Source: Candidatus Pantoea soli (GTDB taxonomy: Bacteria; Pseudomonadota; Gammaproteobacteria; Enterobacterales; Enterobacteriaceae). From it: 64,000 nt of DNA. The position numbers were made by a program, and so were the translations under genes. Of this stretch, positions 56,106 to 64,000 are shown piece by piece (position 1 is the stretch's first letter; the number at the start of each line of letters is the position of its first letter). The notes under the pieces were generated by a model, which saw only the letters and a program-made list of their open reading frames with translations, made no database searches and was not told where the DNA came from. The stretch is taken from positions 372,001 to 436,000 of the forward strand of contig NZ_CP032703.1 in assembly GCF_007833795.1 (NCBI RefSeq), in the 5' to 3' direction.

Positions 56106-56840
56106 ATGTTGAATCCCGATGCAAAAGTGATCGTTCTGACCGGTGCCAGCAGCGGTATTGGTGAAAGTATTGCCCGCCAGCTGGCCGCCGAAGGCCATCG
56201 GCTGGTGCTTGGCGCCCGCCGTACCGATCGGCTCGCCGCCCTGTGCCATGAACTGCGTGCAACCGGTGCAGAGCCTGATTTTCTTCCGACAGACGTGCGG
56301 CAGCGCGGGGATATGCAGCGGCTGGCTGATTTTGCCCGCGAAAAGTATGGCCGGATTGATGTGCTGATCAATAACGCTGGTGTGATGCCGCTTTCGCCGA
56401 TGCGATCGCTGAAAGTCGAAGAGTGGGATCTGATGCTGGACGTTAACGTGCGCGGTGTGCTGTATGGCATGGCAGCCGTCCTGCCCACGATGGAGGCGCA
56501 GCAGGCAGGCCATATCATTACCATTGCGTCCATCGGTGCGCTTTCCGTTTCACCGACCGCCGCGGTTTACTGCGCAACAAAATTTGCCGTACGCGCCATT
56601 TCCGACGGTTTGCGTCAGGAGTCGCAACAGCTGCGGGTAACGGTGATCAATCCCGGCGTGGTTGAATCCGAGCTGGCCGATATCATCAGTGACGATGTGG
56701 CGCGTGAAGCGATGAAAAGCTTTCGTGCCATCGCCCTGAAGCCAGAGGCGATTGCACGGGCTGTCAGCTGGGCTATTGCGCAGCCTGGCGACGTTGACGT
56801 CAGCGAAATCACCGTACGCCCCGTCGCCAGTGCTTTTTGA
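56106..56840 (+). CDS. SDR family NAD(P)-dependent oxidoreductase
   Basis: 244 residues. The cofactor loop TGASSGIGESIARQL is near residue 12, NNAGV near 86, and the catalytic YxxxK in VYCATKFA near 155. These are classical short-chain dehydrogenase marks. Arg in GARRTDR suggests NADP preference. GAGGAAG precedes the ATG. Substrate unknown; the divergent AraC protein probably controls it. Confidence 0.94.
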   Translation: MLNPDAKVIVLTGASSGIGESIARQLAAEGHRLVLGARRTDRLAALCHELRATGAEPDFLPTDVRQRGDMQRLADFAREKYGRIDVLINNAGVMPLSPMRSLKVEEWDLMLDVNVRGVLYGMAAVLPTMEAQQAGHIITIASIGALSVSPTAAVYCATKFAVRAISDGLRQESQQLRVTVINPGVVESELADIISDDVAREAMKSFRAIALKPEAIARAVSWAIAQPGDVDVSEITVRPVASAF

Positions 56841-56889
56841 GCCCGTCTGAGCCTGGCGATTTCAGGCTGAAATTCTGGCTGCAGCACGG

Positions 56890-57873
56890 CTACAGCCAGT
56901 GCGCTTTTTTCAGCCGCCACCACATGACGCAGCAGATAATCAGCGTAATCGCCACCACCGCCGGATACCCAAAGTGGGTATGCAGTTCCGGCATATCCGG
57001 GAAGTTCATACCGTACATACTGAAAATGATGGTCGGCACAATCAGGATCGCCCCCCAGCCGGCCAGCTTTTTGTTGACTTCGCTTTGCTGCACGGAAACC
57101 AGCGCCAGGTTAACCTGCATGGCGCTGGCCAGCGTTTCCCGCATATCTTCGGCATCAATCATGACGTGGTGCGCGTGATCCTGCACGTCGCGCAGATAGG
57201 CGCGCAGGTTCTTCGGAATAATATCTTCATGGAACCGCACCAGCTGCGGGCAGATCTCCGTGACCGGCATCGCGGCGTTACGCAGTGAGAGCAGCTCGCG
57301 CCGCAGATGGTAGACTTTCTCCAGCGTGTTGTTGTTAAAGCGCATGGTGAACATGCCATCTTCCAGTTCGCCGATGCGTTCGCTGAGGGTCGCGGTGATT
57401 TTGCTGTAGTTATCGACGATAAAGTCGAGCAGGCAGTAAAGCGCATAGCCCGGCCCCTGACACAGCATCGCGTGGTTTTTCTCTGCGCGGGCGCGAATCT
57501 CTTTATACCCCTCGGTGGAACCGTGACGGACGGTAATCAGAAAATTTTTGCCGAGGAAAAAGTGTGTTTCGCCAAAACTGATGCGCTGACTGTCATCCAG
57601 ATGGGCGCTCTTCACGACGATAAAAACCGAGTCGCCGTACTGTTCGATCTTCGGACGCTGATGCGCCACCAGCGCATCTTCGATGGCCAGCTCATGCAGG
57701 CCGAACTCATCCTGAAGCCGGTGCATAAACTCTGCATCAGGCTGGTACAGGCCCAGCCAGACAAAGGCTTTGTCTTCTTTCAGCACATCTGACACTTCAT
57801 CAATGTTGACATGCTCTTCACGCTCACCGTGGCGGTATACCACGCAGTTAATCACCATTTGCGCGCTCTCCAT
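56890..57873 (-). CDS. corA: CorA family divalent cation transporter
   Basis: 327 residues. Two C-terminal membrane segments and the signature YGMNFPDMPEL identify CorA, a pentameric magnesium (and cobalt/nickel) channel. The long cytoplasmic N-terminal domain is present. A second ATG at 57858 has a better binding site (GGAGAG) and may be the true start. Enterobacterial chromosomes normally carry another corA, so this is likely an accessory copy. Confidence 0.93.
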   Translation of the reverse strand: MESAQMVINCVVYRHGEREEHVNIDEVSDVLKEDKAFVWLGLYQPDAEFMHRLQDEFGLHELAIEDALVAHQRPKIEQYGDSVFIVVKSAHLDDSQRISFGETHFFLGKNFLITVRHGSTEGYKEIRARAEKNHAMLCQGPGYALYCLLDFIVDNYSKITATLSERIGELEDGMFTMRFNNNTLEKVYHLRRELLSLRNAAMPVTEICPQLVRFHEDIIPKNLRAYLRDVQDHAHHVMIDAEDMRETLASAMQVNLALVSVQQSEVNKKLAGWGAILIVPTIIFSMYGMNFPDMPELHTHFGYPAVVAITLIICCVMWWRLKKAHWL

Positions 57874-57919
57874 GTTGTGTTTACACCCTAATCATAGCGT
57901 GAAAGCCTGGCGTGGATAA

Positions 57920-58240
57920 TCAGGGCACGCCAGCGAAGCGCAGCAGCGCAGTCATTACCGCCGCGCCGATAATCACCATAATCAGCGGCGCACGCCGCCA
58001 GGCGAGGAACAGCGCAAACAGCACGCCGGTGACGCGCGCAACCCCGGCGAAGTGCGTGCCTTCAAATAGCGCGGTGGTGACGGCCACCGCCAGCAGTAGC
58101 ACGGTGGCGGCATCGGATAACATATTGCGGACGCGCTCAGACATATGCATCCGGCTGCCCACTTTGTATCCGGCAAAGCGGATAGCATAGGTTCCCACCG
58201 CCAGCAGTGCGATCCCGGCGATAACAAGGTTATTTTGCAT
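57920..58240 (-). CDS. azlD: AzlD family branched-chain amino acid transport subunit
   Basis: 106 residues with four hydrophobic segments and the AzlD/YgaH pattern (TYAIRFAGYKVGSRM). AzlD pairs with AzlC to export branched-chain amino acids. Its start overlaps the end of azlC by 11 bases, and it ends the two-gene operon. Confidence 0.9.
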   Translation of the reverse strand: MQNNLVIAGIALLAVGTYAIRFAGYKVGSRMHMSERVRNMLSDAATVLLLAVAVTTALFEGTHFAGVARVTGVLFALFLAWRRAPLIMVIIGAAVMTALLRFAGVP

Positions 58241-58904
58241 TTTTCCGCTCCCGCCAGCTCAGTAAACCCAGCAGTGAAAACAGCACCGGCATCCCTGCAG
58301 GGACAAAAGGCGTGACCGCTACCGAAAGCAGTGCGCCACAGGCGGCCGGGATGCGGGTACGGCGCTGGCGCAGCGCCGGGAAGATCAGCGCGATCAGAAT
58401 CGCCGGAAACACCGCATCCAGTCCGATAGCTGAAACATCCGGGATAAAGCGGCCAATCAGCGCCCCGCTGATGACCGTCAGCGGCCAGATGGCAAAAATG
58501 CCCAGCCCGCATACCCAGTACGCCGCGCGGCGCTGCGGCAGTTTTGGCTGTGAGATGCCAAACACCACGCTTTCATCATTCATGATATGGCAGCCCAGCA
58601 GACTGCGGCTGCCCTTGCCGACCAGATCTTTTACCGCAATACCAAACGGCAGATGGCGGGCGTTGACCAGTAAACCGGCCGCGGCGGCGGTCAGCGGGCT
58701 GCCGCCGCCGGCAACAATACCGATAAACAGAAATTCTGAGGCCCCGGCCAGCACCAGCGTGGAGAGCGCCACAGGCACCCAGAGCGGAAAGCCTTCGGCC
58801 GCCGCCAGTGAACCATACGATAGCCCGACAATGCCGTCGGCCAGACAGACGAGGAAAATCGCTTTTATTACGCCGCTATCCAGCGGTATGGCACCCAGAC
58901 GCAT
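58230..58904 (-). CDS. azlC: AzlC family branched-chain amino acid exporter
   Basis: 224 residues with several membrane segments. The segments GIVGLSYGSLAAAEGFPLWVP and NARHLPFGIAVKD are typical of AzlC/YgaZ. With AzlD it forms the LIV-E type exporter. The ATG at 58904 is used; a GTG precedes it by one codon. It diverges from a XRE-cupin regulator that probably controls it, an arrangement seen for other azlCD loci. Confidence 0.92.
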   Translation of the reverse strand: MRLGAIPLDSGVIKAIFLVCLADGIVGLSYGSLAAAEGFPLWVPVALSTLVLAGASEFLFIGIVAGGGSPLTAAAAGLLVNARHLPFGIAVKDLVGKGSRSLLGCHIMNDESVVFGISQPKLPQRRAAYWVCGLGIFAIWPLTVISGALIGRFIPDVSAIGLDAVFPAILIALIFPALRQRRTRIPAACGALLSVAVTPFVPAGMPVLFSLLGLLSWRERKNAK

Positions 58905-58980
58905 CACAATTTTGTCTCATAACGAACAGGAATGACGTTATAATGAACGTACTGCCATTGTTTTACAAGATGAACAAATC

Positions 58981-58996
58981 GTTCGATATAAAGAAC
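58981..58996. promoter_or_regulatory. inverted repeat GTTC-N8-GAAC, candidate operator
   Basis: It lies just upstream of the XRE-cupin start and in the AzlCD divergent region. Other GAAC copies occur at 58923 and 58945. The symmetry suggests a site for the XRE protein. Confidence 0.45.
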
Positions 58997-59006
58997 AGGA
59001 GAGTAT

Positions 59007-59555
59007 GTGACACCGCCGATCGATATTATTGCAGCCGGACTGGTACGCGAACGTGAACGCGCCGGGCTTTCCCTGACGGAAGTGGCACGGCGTGCAGGCA
59101 TTGCGAAATCGACGCTGTCGCAGCTGGAGGCCGGTAACGGTAATCCCAGCCTGGAAACGCTGTGGTCGCTGTGCGTCGCACTGAATATTCCTTTCGCTCG
59201 CCTGATGGAGCCGGAAGTAAAACGCCTGCAGGTGATTCGCCGCGGTGAAGGCATGATGGTCTCCGCCGCGCTGGCGGACTATCAGGCGGCCCTGGTAGCC
59301 AGCTGCCCGCCTGGCGGACGGCGCGATCTGTACCTGATCACCAGCCAGCCTGGCGCGCCGCGCGCGTCAAAACCCCATCCGCCCGGCTCTGTGGAACATG
59401 TCATTATTGCGCGTGGTCGCGCGCGCGTTGGCCCGACGGATGCCCCCGTGGAGCTGAATCCGGGAGACTATATCTGCTATCCGGCCGACGAGCCGCATGT
59501 GTTTGAAGCGCTGGAGCCGGACACCATGGCGGTGCAGCTCTCAGAACAGAACTGA
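59007..59555 (+). CDS. XRE family regulator with cupin domain
   Basis: 182 residues. The XRE helix-turn-helix is in LSLTEVARRAGIAKSTLSQLEAGNGNPSLETLWSLC; a C-terminal cupin follows (PGSVEHVIIARGRARVGPTDAPVELNPGDYICYPADEPHVFEA). The start is GTG, preceded by CAGGAGAG. It diverges from azlCD and is the likely regulator, responding to a branched-chain amino acid or related ligand. Confidence 0.93.
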   Translation: MTPPIDIIAAGLVRERERAGLSLTEVARRAGIAKSTLSQLEAGNGNPSLETLWSLCVALNIPFARLMEPEVKRLQVIRRGEGMMVSAALADYQAALVASCPPGGRRDLYLITSQPGAPRASKPHPPGSVEHVIIARGRARVGPTDAPVELNPGDYICYPADEPHVFEALEPDTMAVQLSEQN

Positions 59556-59705
59556 CGGCGACGCGGCGGCCTGATACGCGGCTATGCTCTGCCGTTGCCT
59601 GCCGGGCCCCAGCCTCAGCTATCACTATTTCCTATGATAAAAGCCCATGCTGCGCGGACGGCGGAGTGGCATGCTGAGGTTTTCCACGTCGATTTTCAGG
59701 AATAT

Positions 59706-60227
59706 ATGGACATTCTCCCCGCACGGCCGCATCACGCGGCAGACCTTCAGCGTATTTATGCCTGGCATGTGCTGCATGGCACTGCCACGTTTGAGACCGA
59801 ACCCCCAGCGGAAAGTGAAATGCGGCGACGCATTCTGGATGTGCAGCAGCGCGGCGGTTTCTGGCTGGTGGCGCAGGAACAGCATCAGGTGCTGGGTTAC
59901 TGTTATCTGGCGCCTTACCGGCCGCGTTATGCCTATCGCTTTACGCTGGAAGACTCCATCTATCTGGACCCGCAGCAAACCGGACGCGGCATTGGCAAAG
60001 CGCTGCTGCAGAAGGCTATCACGCTGGCTGAAACCGCCGGCTTTCGCCAGATCATCGCCATTGTCGGTGACAGTGCGAATGCGGGCTCGCTGGGACTGCA
60101 TCGCGCACTCGGTTTTAAACCCACCGGCGTCATGAAATCGGTGGGATTCAAACATGGTCGCTGGCTCGACACCGTCGTCATGCAGCGTTCGCTGGGTGCC
60201 GGCGACAGCCTGCCGCCGGCGCGCTGA
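59706..60227 (+). CDS. GNAT family N-acetyltransferase (phosphinothricin acetyltransferase-like)
   Basis: 173 residues. The acetyl-CoA loop is QTGRGIGKALLQ, and the segment YAWHVLHGTATFETEPP with the later GFKPTGVMKSVGFKHGRWLDTVVMQ matches the PAT/Bar-like group. Such enzymes acetylate amino acid analogues, methionine sulfoximine or aromatic amines. The ATG at 59706 follows CAGGA; the frame extends upstream without better sites. Confidence 0.9.
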   Translation: MDILPARPHHAADLQRIYAWHVLHGTATFETEPPAESEMRRRILDVQQRGGFWLVAQEQHQVLGYCYLAPYRPRYAYRFTLEDSIYLDPQQTGRGIGKALLQKAITLAETAGFRQIIAIVGDSANAGSLGLHRALGFKPTGVMKSVGFKHGRWLDTVVMQRSLGAGDSLPPAR

Positions 60228-60246
60228 GCCAGCAGTACAGCATGTT

Positions 60247-60285
60247 GACTGCCGCTGACTGCCGCTGACTGCCGCTGACTGCCGC
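60247..60285. repeat. tandem repeat, 10-base unit, four copies
   Basis: Four head-to-tail copies of GACTGCCGCT (the last one changed at its end) lie 20 bases after the acetyltransferase stop. Such perfect short repeats can vary by slippage. Confidence 0.9.
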
Positions 60286-60339
60286 ACGGCATGTTGCGCT
60301 ATGCTGAAATACTCATCCAGACCATCAGGGAAACACGCT

Positions 60340-60525
60340 ATGCCGGAAATCGTTGTCTATGCTGCCGAAGGGCGCTCACCTGAGCAGAAAAAGAAATTGC
60401 TGAAGGGCCTGACGCAGGCGGTGGTTGATGCATTTGACGTCGAGCCAGAGGTCGTCACGGTATCCATTATCGAAACGCCAAAGCATCTCAAAGCCAAAGG
60501 CGGGGTGCCGTTTGACGAACGCTAA
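60340..60525 (+). CDS. 4-oxalocrotonate tautomerase-like protein, 61 aa
   Basis: The mature N-terminal proline (MPEIVVYAAEGRSPEQKKKLLKGLTQAV) is the catalytic base of the tautomerase superfamily. The later SIIETPKHLKAKGGVPFDE resembles the YdcE/PptA branch. AGGGAAA lies before the ATG at 60340; a longer frame from 60301 is rejected, because Pro must follow the initiator Met. Substrate unknown. Confidence 0.9.
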   Translation: MPEIVVYAAEGRSPEQKKKLLKGLTQAVVDAFDVEPEVVTVSIIETPKHLKAKGGVPFDER

Positions 60526-60537
60526 ATAGCAGGATGC

Positions 60538-60565
60538 TGTCGCGGCCTCAGAGCGGGCCGTGACA
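60538..60565. terminator. hairpin between convergent small genes
   Basis: TGTCGCGGCC and GGCCGTGACA pair with one wobble 13 bases after the tautomerase stop. It may end transcription from both sides, but there is no long U-run. Confidence 0.45.
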
Positions 60566-60688
60566 GGCCAATTAAACGGGTAGCGGCCGCCAGGATGCTG
60601 CAGTCCGCGCGGTAAACGGTCGAACGGCTATCTCCGGTGCATAACCTCAGCAGCAGCCCTCCTGCTGCTGCTGCCTGGGACACGAGGA

Positions 60689-60886
60689 TTAATTCTCTGT
60701 GGGTTGCCCCGGTGTGAGCTTTGCCACTGCCAGTAAAAATGCCGGCTGACTGGCTGTGCTATCAGCCAGCTCATGCAGTTTTTTCAGCAGCGCATCACGG
60801 TTAACGTCTTCTCCTGACTGGAACAGCGCAACCGCCGCTTTGCCAATGAGAATATTGCTGTGGTGGTCTGTGTCAGATGATTCCAT
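60689..60886 (-). CDS. YmgB/AriR-like small biofilm/acid-resistance regulator
   Basis: 65 residues. The segment GKAAVALFQSGEDVNRDALLKKLHELAD resembles the helical core of E. coli YmgB (AriR), a small dimeric protein linked to biofilm and acid resistance. The ATG at 60886 is preceded by CTCAGG. Weak but plausible match. Confidence 0.65.
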   Translation of the reverse strand: MESSDTDHHSNILIGKAAVALFQSGEDVNRDALLKKLHELADSTASQPAFLLAVAKLTPGQPTEN

Positions 60887-61181
60887 AAACAACCTGAGTC
60901 GGAACGACGCGGAATCTCGCCAGTAAAGCCGCTGTGCAAAAGCGCGCGGAGGTCAGGCCTGCAGCCTGCACAGGCACTGCGGATGACGCTACACCTTTAT
61001 GCGTGCCAGGTACAGCATGGCGTGCGTTATTATCGCCAGGTCTGCCGTAAGCCGCTTAATCACAGGCTGCTAAAGGCAGGGCCCTCCAAATCATGCATGA
61101 TGTGATATACACAACCGTATCACACGCCTGTTTTACAGGCCGGCTTTGACATTATCCGTTCAGGTCAGGAGAGAAATAATC

Positions 61182-61511
61182 ATGAAAATGGCGAATATCC
61201 CTTTTGGTATAACCGACTGGGAAAAGATTGAAACGGTCACGTGGCCCGGGGAAAAAGGGCAGGCTATCTGGCGCACAGCACAGTTTGACGATATTCGCGT
61301 GCGCATAGTGGAATATTCACCGGGCTATATCGCCGATCACTGGTGTGTCAAAGGGCATATTCTTTTTTGCCTGGAAGGCGAACTGCGCACTGAACTGGAT
61401 GACGGACGCACGTTTACGTTAACGCCCGGCATGAGTTATCAGGTGGCGGATGAGGCTGAAGCGCATCGTTCTTCCACCCTGTCAGGTGCCAGACTGTTTA
61501 TTGTTGACTGA
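61182..61511 (+). CDS. DHCW motif cupin fold protein
   Basis: 109 residues. The segments IPFGITDWEKIE, VRIVEYSPGYIADHWCVKGHILFCLEGEL and LTPGMSYQVADEAEAHRS match the family annotated as DHCW motif cupin fold protein. The metal-binding His residues are in DHWC and GHIL. CAGGAGAG lies before the ATG at 61182. Function unknown; cupins of this type are often stress-induced. Confidence 0.88.
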   Translation: MKMANIPFGITDWEKIETVTWPGEKGQAIWRTAQFDDIRVRIVEYSPGYIADHWCVKGHILFCLEGELRTELDDGRTFTLTPGMSYQVADEAEAHRSSTLSGARLFIVD

Positions 61512-61610
61512 TCTGCACCGAACCTGATCTTTCAGCATCGGTATCGGTTCCGGGGAGACAGATAGCGCTACCGTTCGCCTTCTCGCATCGAAACCGGCAT
61601 CACGCTTGTT

Positions 61611-61832
61611 TCACACAATATTGGCATTGCGCAACCAGCTGGAAAAAGCATGGCGCGCACGACGCATCTGGAAACGCGTCAGGCAGAAGGCAAACAGCGG
61701 CGATTTAATCCACACCTTGCGTTCTTCAGCGGCCACCTGACGATAGGTCTCGCACGGGACACAGCTATCGTGAAACCAGAAATATTCATCCCTGCTGAGC
61801 TGAGCCCGGCAGTGTCGGCAGATTATGCGCAT
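61611..61832 (-). CDS. small Cys-rich hypothetical protein, 73 aa
   Basis: Two CxxC pairs (C5-C8 and C24-C27) suggest a zinc ribbon, followed by a basic, aromatic-rich C-terminal half. GGGAGAG precedes the ATG. Not recognised. The frame on the other strand is antisense-like. Confidence 0.6.
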   Translation of the reverse strand: MRIICRHCRAQLSRDEYFWFHDSCVPCETYRQVAAEERKVWIKSPLFAFCLTRFQMRRARHAFSSWLRNANIV

Positions 61833-62226
61833 TCATCTCTCCCTGCGGAATGGCCGACACGTCAACGCTCTGACTCTCCGGCAACGACCGCATCATCCCA
61901 CTCTCTCACTGTAATTATGCTGATGCCCGTAAACAGGAATGCGTGCCGCAGCGCTTTGTCACTTAACGTTACGTGATAAATCAACCTGACAACAATGAGA
62001 AGAATTCTCAATTTTTCTTTTGCCGGTCAGCAAAAAGAGTGTGGTCGGTCCAGTTAATTCAACAGTTTCCACGCGGTAATCACGTCGATGCAGCCTTGTT
62101 CCACGCGGCCTGATGCGGAAAACACCCGGCGATTTTGTCAGGTTGCACCGGGCCGTTATTTGCCCTGTGATGAAATCCGCACCAGGATTTAATTTTCTGA
62201 ATGTGAATAAATAATCCGGGAGAAGT
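61833..62226. other. intergenic region, no gene
   Basis: About 390 bases with the promoters of the small Cys-rich gene and the AroD-like gene, and one inverted repeat at 61996. No frame here has both a binding site and a protein-like product. Confidence 0.5.
61996..62010 (+). terminator. inverted repeat followed by a T-rich run
   Basis: TGAGAA, spacer GAA, TTCTCA, then ATTTTTCTTTT. The stem is short, so it could be a weak terminator or a regulator site. Confidence 0.35.
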
Positions 62227-63075
62227 ATGAATTTTAAAGCATCAGGTGCATTAATCATGCTGATGGCATCCGCCGCGCTGGCAGCCGAAGCGCCGGATAA
62301 AGCGCGCAGCACACCGCGTGTCACGCCGCTGACGGTAGGGAATCTTACGCTGCAATAGGGTAAGCCAGCCATTATTGTGTCCCTGACCGGGGCCAGTGAA
62401 GAGGATATGCTGCGCCAGGCCAGCGAGGCTGCGAAGCGTGACAGCGTACAGATGGCCGAGCTGCGGGCAGATAAACTGGCCTTCGTGACGGATGCGGAGC
62501 GCGTTGCCCGGCTCGGACACGCTGTACGTACGCGGCTACAGGGTAAACCGCTGCTGCTGACATTTCGTTCAAAGGCCGAGGGCGGGGACAAAACGCTGGA
62601 TGCGCACACCTATTCGGCTCTTTATCGGCAATGGCTGGATGCGGGTTTCGCCGATCTCATCGACATCGAAATGCAGGCTGGCGAAGCGGTTGTCCGCCCG
62701 TTGATTGCCTGTGCTCACCAGCGCAACACGCGCGTTATCCTCTCTTATCATGATTTTGCTACCACCCCTTCCCTCGCCGACATCCTCTCCCGGCTGCAGC
62801 AGCAGGACGCACAGGGCGCGGACATCCTGAAAATCGCCCTGATGCCGCATAGCCCGGCCGATGTAACCCGGCTGCTGGATGCCAGCTGGCAGATGCGTCA
62901 GCAGACGGACAAACCTATGCTGATTATGGCGATGGGCGATACAGGGAAAATAACGCGTATGTCGGGCGAATTGTTTGGCAGCAACCTGACCTTCGCCAGT
63001 CTGGGCGAGGCGTCTGCTCCCGGCCAGATTGCCAGTGACGAACTGGCGCAGTTTCTGGAAGCATTGCGCCAGTAA
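62227..63075 (+). pseudogene. aroD: exported type I 3-dehydroquinate dehydratase (AroD-like), broken by an in-frame TAG
   Basis: The frame starts at an ATG with GGGAGAAG upstream and encodes a signal-peptide-like N-terminus (MNFKASGALIMLMASAALAA) followed by VTPLTVGNLTLQ, then TAG at codon 44 (62356-62358), and continues GKPAIIVSLTG for another 239 codons to 63075. All catalytic residues of type I DHQase are visible after the stop: Glu/Arg/Asp in ELRADK, Arg-Ser-x-x-Glu in FRSKAE, His in SYHDF, Lys in ILKIALMP and Arg in TRMSGE. Normal AroD is cytoplasmic, so a periplasmic form is unusual; periplasmic DHQases act in quinate use. A sequencing error or amber suppression are alternatives. Confidence 0.85.
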
Positions 63076-63473
63076 GCGCCGTTAATCCACCACGCAGACA
63101 GATCCGGCGGTGAAGCGGCCTCTCTTGCCGGTTAAAGCGTAATAAAAGCACCCGCGAGAAAACGCGCCTGCCGGCTATGGGCGCCCGGTTCATCGCCATG
63201 CAGACATTGTCGGCGTTTCCATCAGGCTCAGGCGTTGCGGGGTAACCCTTACAGAAATAATGGACGCGCATAAACCCGGATAAAACGGCCCTGCACGCTA
63301 TGGATAAGAAACGGCATAATGCCGGATACCGCTTTAACGGAATGAATCTGACGGAAAGAAAGGTAACCACCGGTAACAAACATCCAGGTTTATGTTCTTT
63401 TGCCAGCGCAATGCCAAAGCCTGACTATGCTGAAGGCGTCTGTGGGACAATTATCAACTCGGGGAGTTATTTT
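63076..63473. other. intergenic region, no gene
   Basis: About 400 bases between the AroD-like frame and the glycine-rich protein gene. Frames on either strand lack a binding site or continue antisense to aroD. No repeat or RNA structure is recognised. Confidence 0.5.
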
Positions 63474-63695
63474 ATGAAGACGTTATCAGTGGCGGTTATT
63501 TCAGCAGGTTTGCTGCTGGCGATCAGTGCTCAGGCAGAAGCGAAAGGCTGCCTGAAAGGTGCTGCAGCAGGCGGCGTGGCAGGCCATCTTGCGCACCATG
63601 GCGTTGCAGGTGCAGCAGCAGGCTGCGCAGTGGGTCACCATATGGCCAGTAAGAAAGAGAAAGAAGCGCAAAAAAATCAGCAGGGTCAGCAGTAA
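63474..63695 (+). CDS. small exported glycine-zipper protein
   Basis: 73 residues. A signal peptide (MKTLSVAVISAGLLLAISAQAEA) precedes a mature part with two cysteines and Gly/Ala/His-rich GxxxG patterns (LKGAAAGGVAGHLAHHGVAGAAAGCAVGHH), then a Lys/Gln-rich tail. It is likely periplasmic; a disulfide between the cysteines is possible. GGGGAG lies before the ATG. No specific function assigned. Confidence 0.8.
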   Translation: MKTLSVAVISAGLLLAISAQAEAKGCLKGAAAGGVAGHLAHHGVAGAAAGCAVGHHMASKKEKEAQKNQQGQQ

Positions 63696-64000
63696 GTTTT
63701 GCTGATACCGGTTAACGGTGCAGCGCTGCTGCGCCGTTAATAATAAAATTATTTCAGCCGCCCTATCTCCCTGCTGACCTGATTACACGCTATCGGGTAA
63801 AAGTGATAGCAACCGCTTCCGGCCCCCTGCGTCGTCCTGTTGTGGGTCAATACGCGCATATTCCGGCGTTTATTTGTGGTTCTGTTTGCCCTGCCAATCC
63901 GCTCTGGCTGAATAACCAGACGATTCTACCCGTTACCAACCCTCCGGCCCTGATGATTTATCGCCAGACCAACGCTGTGCTAACCCGCTACCCCTTATCC
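63696..64000. other. terminal intergenic region with hairpin
   Basis: After the glycine-zipper gene a hairpin (63712-63739) is followed by an AT-rich run, then sequence without a convincing gene up to the window edge. Confidence 0.5.
63712..63739 (+). terminator. probable terminator hairpin
   Basis: TTAACGG and CCGTTAA pair around a GC-rich loop, followed by TAATAAAATTATTT. It lies 16 bases after the glycine-zipper stop. Confidence 0.5.

Noticed and set aside
61959..62609. Minus-strand frame across the AroD amber codon
   Set aside because: It could have explained the stop as noncoding DNA, but its product is Ser/Arg-rich without motifs, while the plus frame keeps all DHQase active-site residues.
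1..64000. CRISPR arrays, insertion sequences, tRNA or rRNA genes
   Set aside because: No spaced direct repeats, transposase frames or conserved RNA gene sequences were seen on either strand.

Overview
The window reads as accessory replicon DNA from a pigmented enterobacterium close to Pantoea (Erwiniaceae). The main support is the zeaxanthin-glucoside cluster crtE-crtX-crtY-crtI-crtB with convergent crtZ, a thiOSGF thiazole operon behind a TPP riboswitch, and many ABC and MFS uptake systems. Large Pantoea plasmids (the LPP-1 type) are known to carry thiOSGF and crt genes, so a megaplasmid is likely. I see no replication or partition gene here, and the species cannot be fixed. GC is high except in intergenic regions. 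I found no rRNA, tRNA, CRISPR array or insertion sequence.

Layout. 0-3 kb: a partial quinone-reductase-like gene, small ORFs, a RecF-like ATPase and a lipoprotein. 3-8.5 kb: a seven-gene thiamine operon on the minus strand (thiO, thiS, thiG, thiF and an ABC importer) led by a TPP riboswitch. 8.6-10 kb: type II lumazine synthase, an OsmB-like lipoprotein and a DUF2256 protein. 10-16.7 kb: a sugar MFS porter, two LysR regulators, a citrate-type MFS/ModA-like pair and a pirin. 16.7-25.6 kb: a split Dpp-type ABC island with a ROK kinase, a ROK repressor and an MlrC-like metallopeptidase. 25.7-32.7 kb: a ROK repressor divergent from a five-gene sugar ABC and PfkB kinase operon, with a perfect inverted repeat between them. 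32.7-38 kb: a drug-type MFS pump with an MmyB-like regulator, small proteins, a zinc dehydrogenase and a phage-type KilAC antirepressor. 38.3-44.6 kb: the crt cluster. 44.7-57.9 kb: ArsR-type regulator, ClC antiporter, glutaminase, a DUF2946/PepSY pair with metal-binding-like Met/His tracts, an alcohol dehydrogenase, an oxyanion-type binding protein and permease without an ATPase, a receiver-only response regulator beside an 815-base gene-free stretch, an AraC/SDR pair and CorA. 57.9-64 kb: AzlCD, XRE-cupin, acetyltransferase, tautomerase, several small stress-type proteins, and an exported AroD-like gene broken by an in-frame amber codon.

Together the genes describe a nutrient-scavenging and fitness plasmid: vitamin synthesis (thiazole, possibly flavin), pigment protection, and import of sugars, peptides or glycosides, carboxylates and metal oxyanions. 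Most catabolic units sit beside their own dedicated regulator. Starts were often moved to an internal codon with a good ribosome binding site; each entry says so where it matters.
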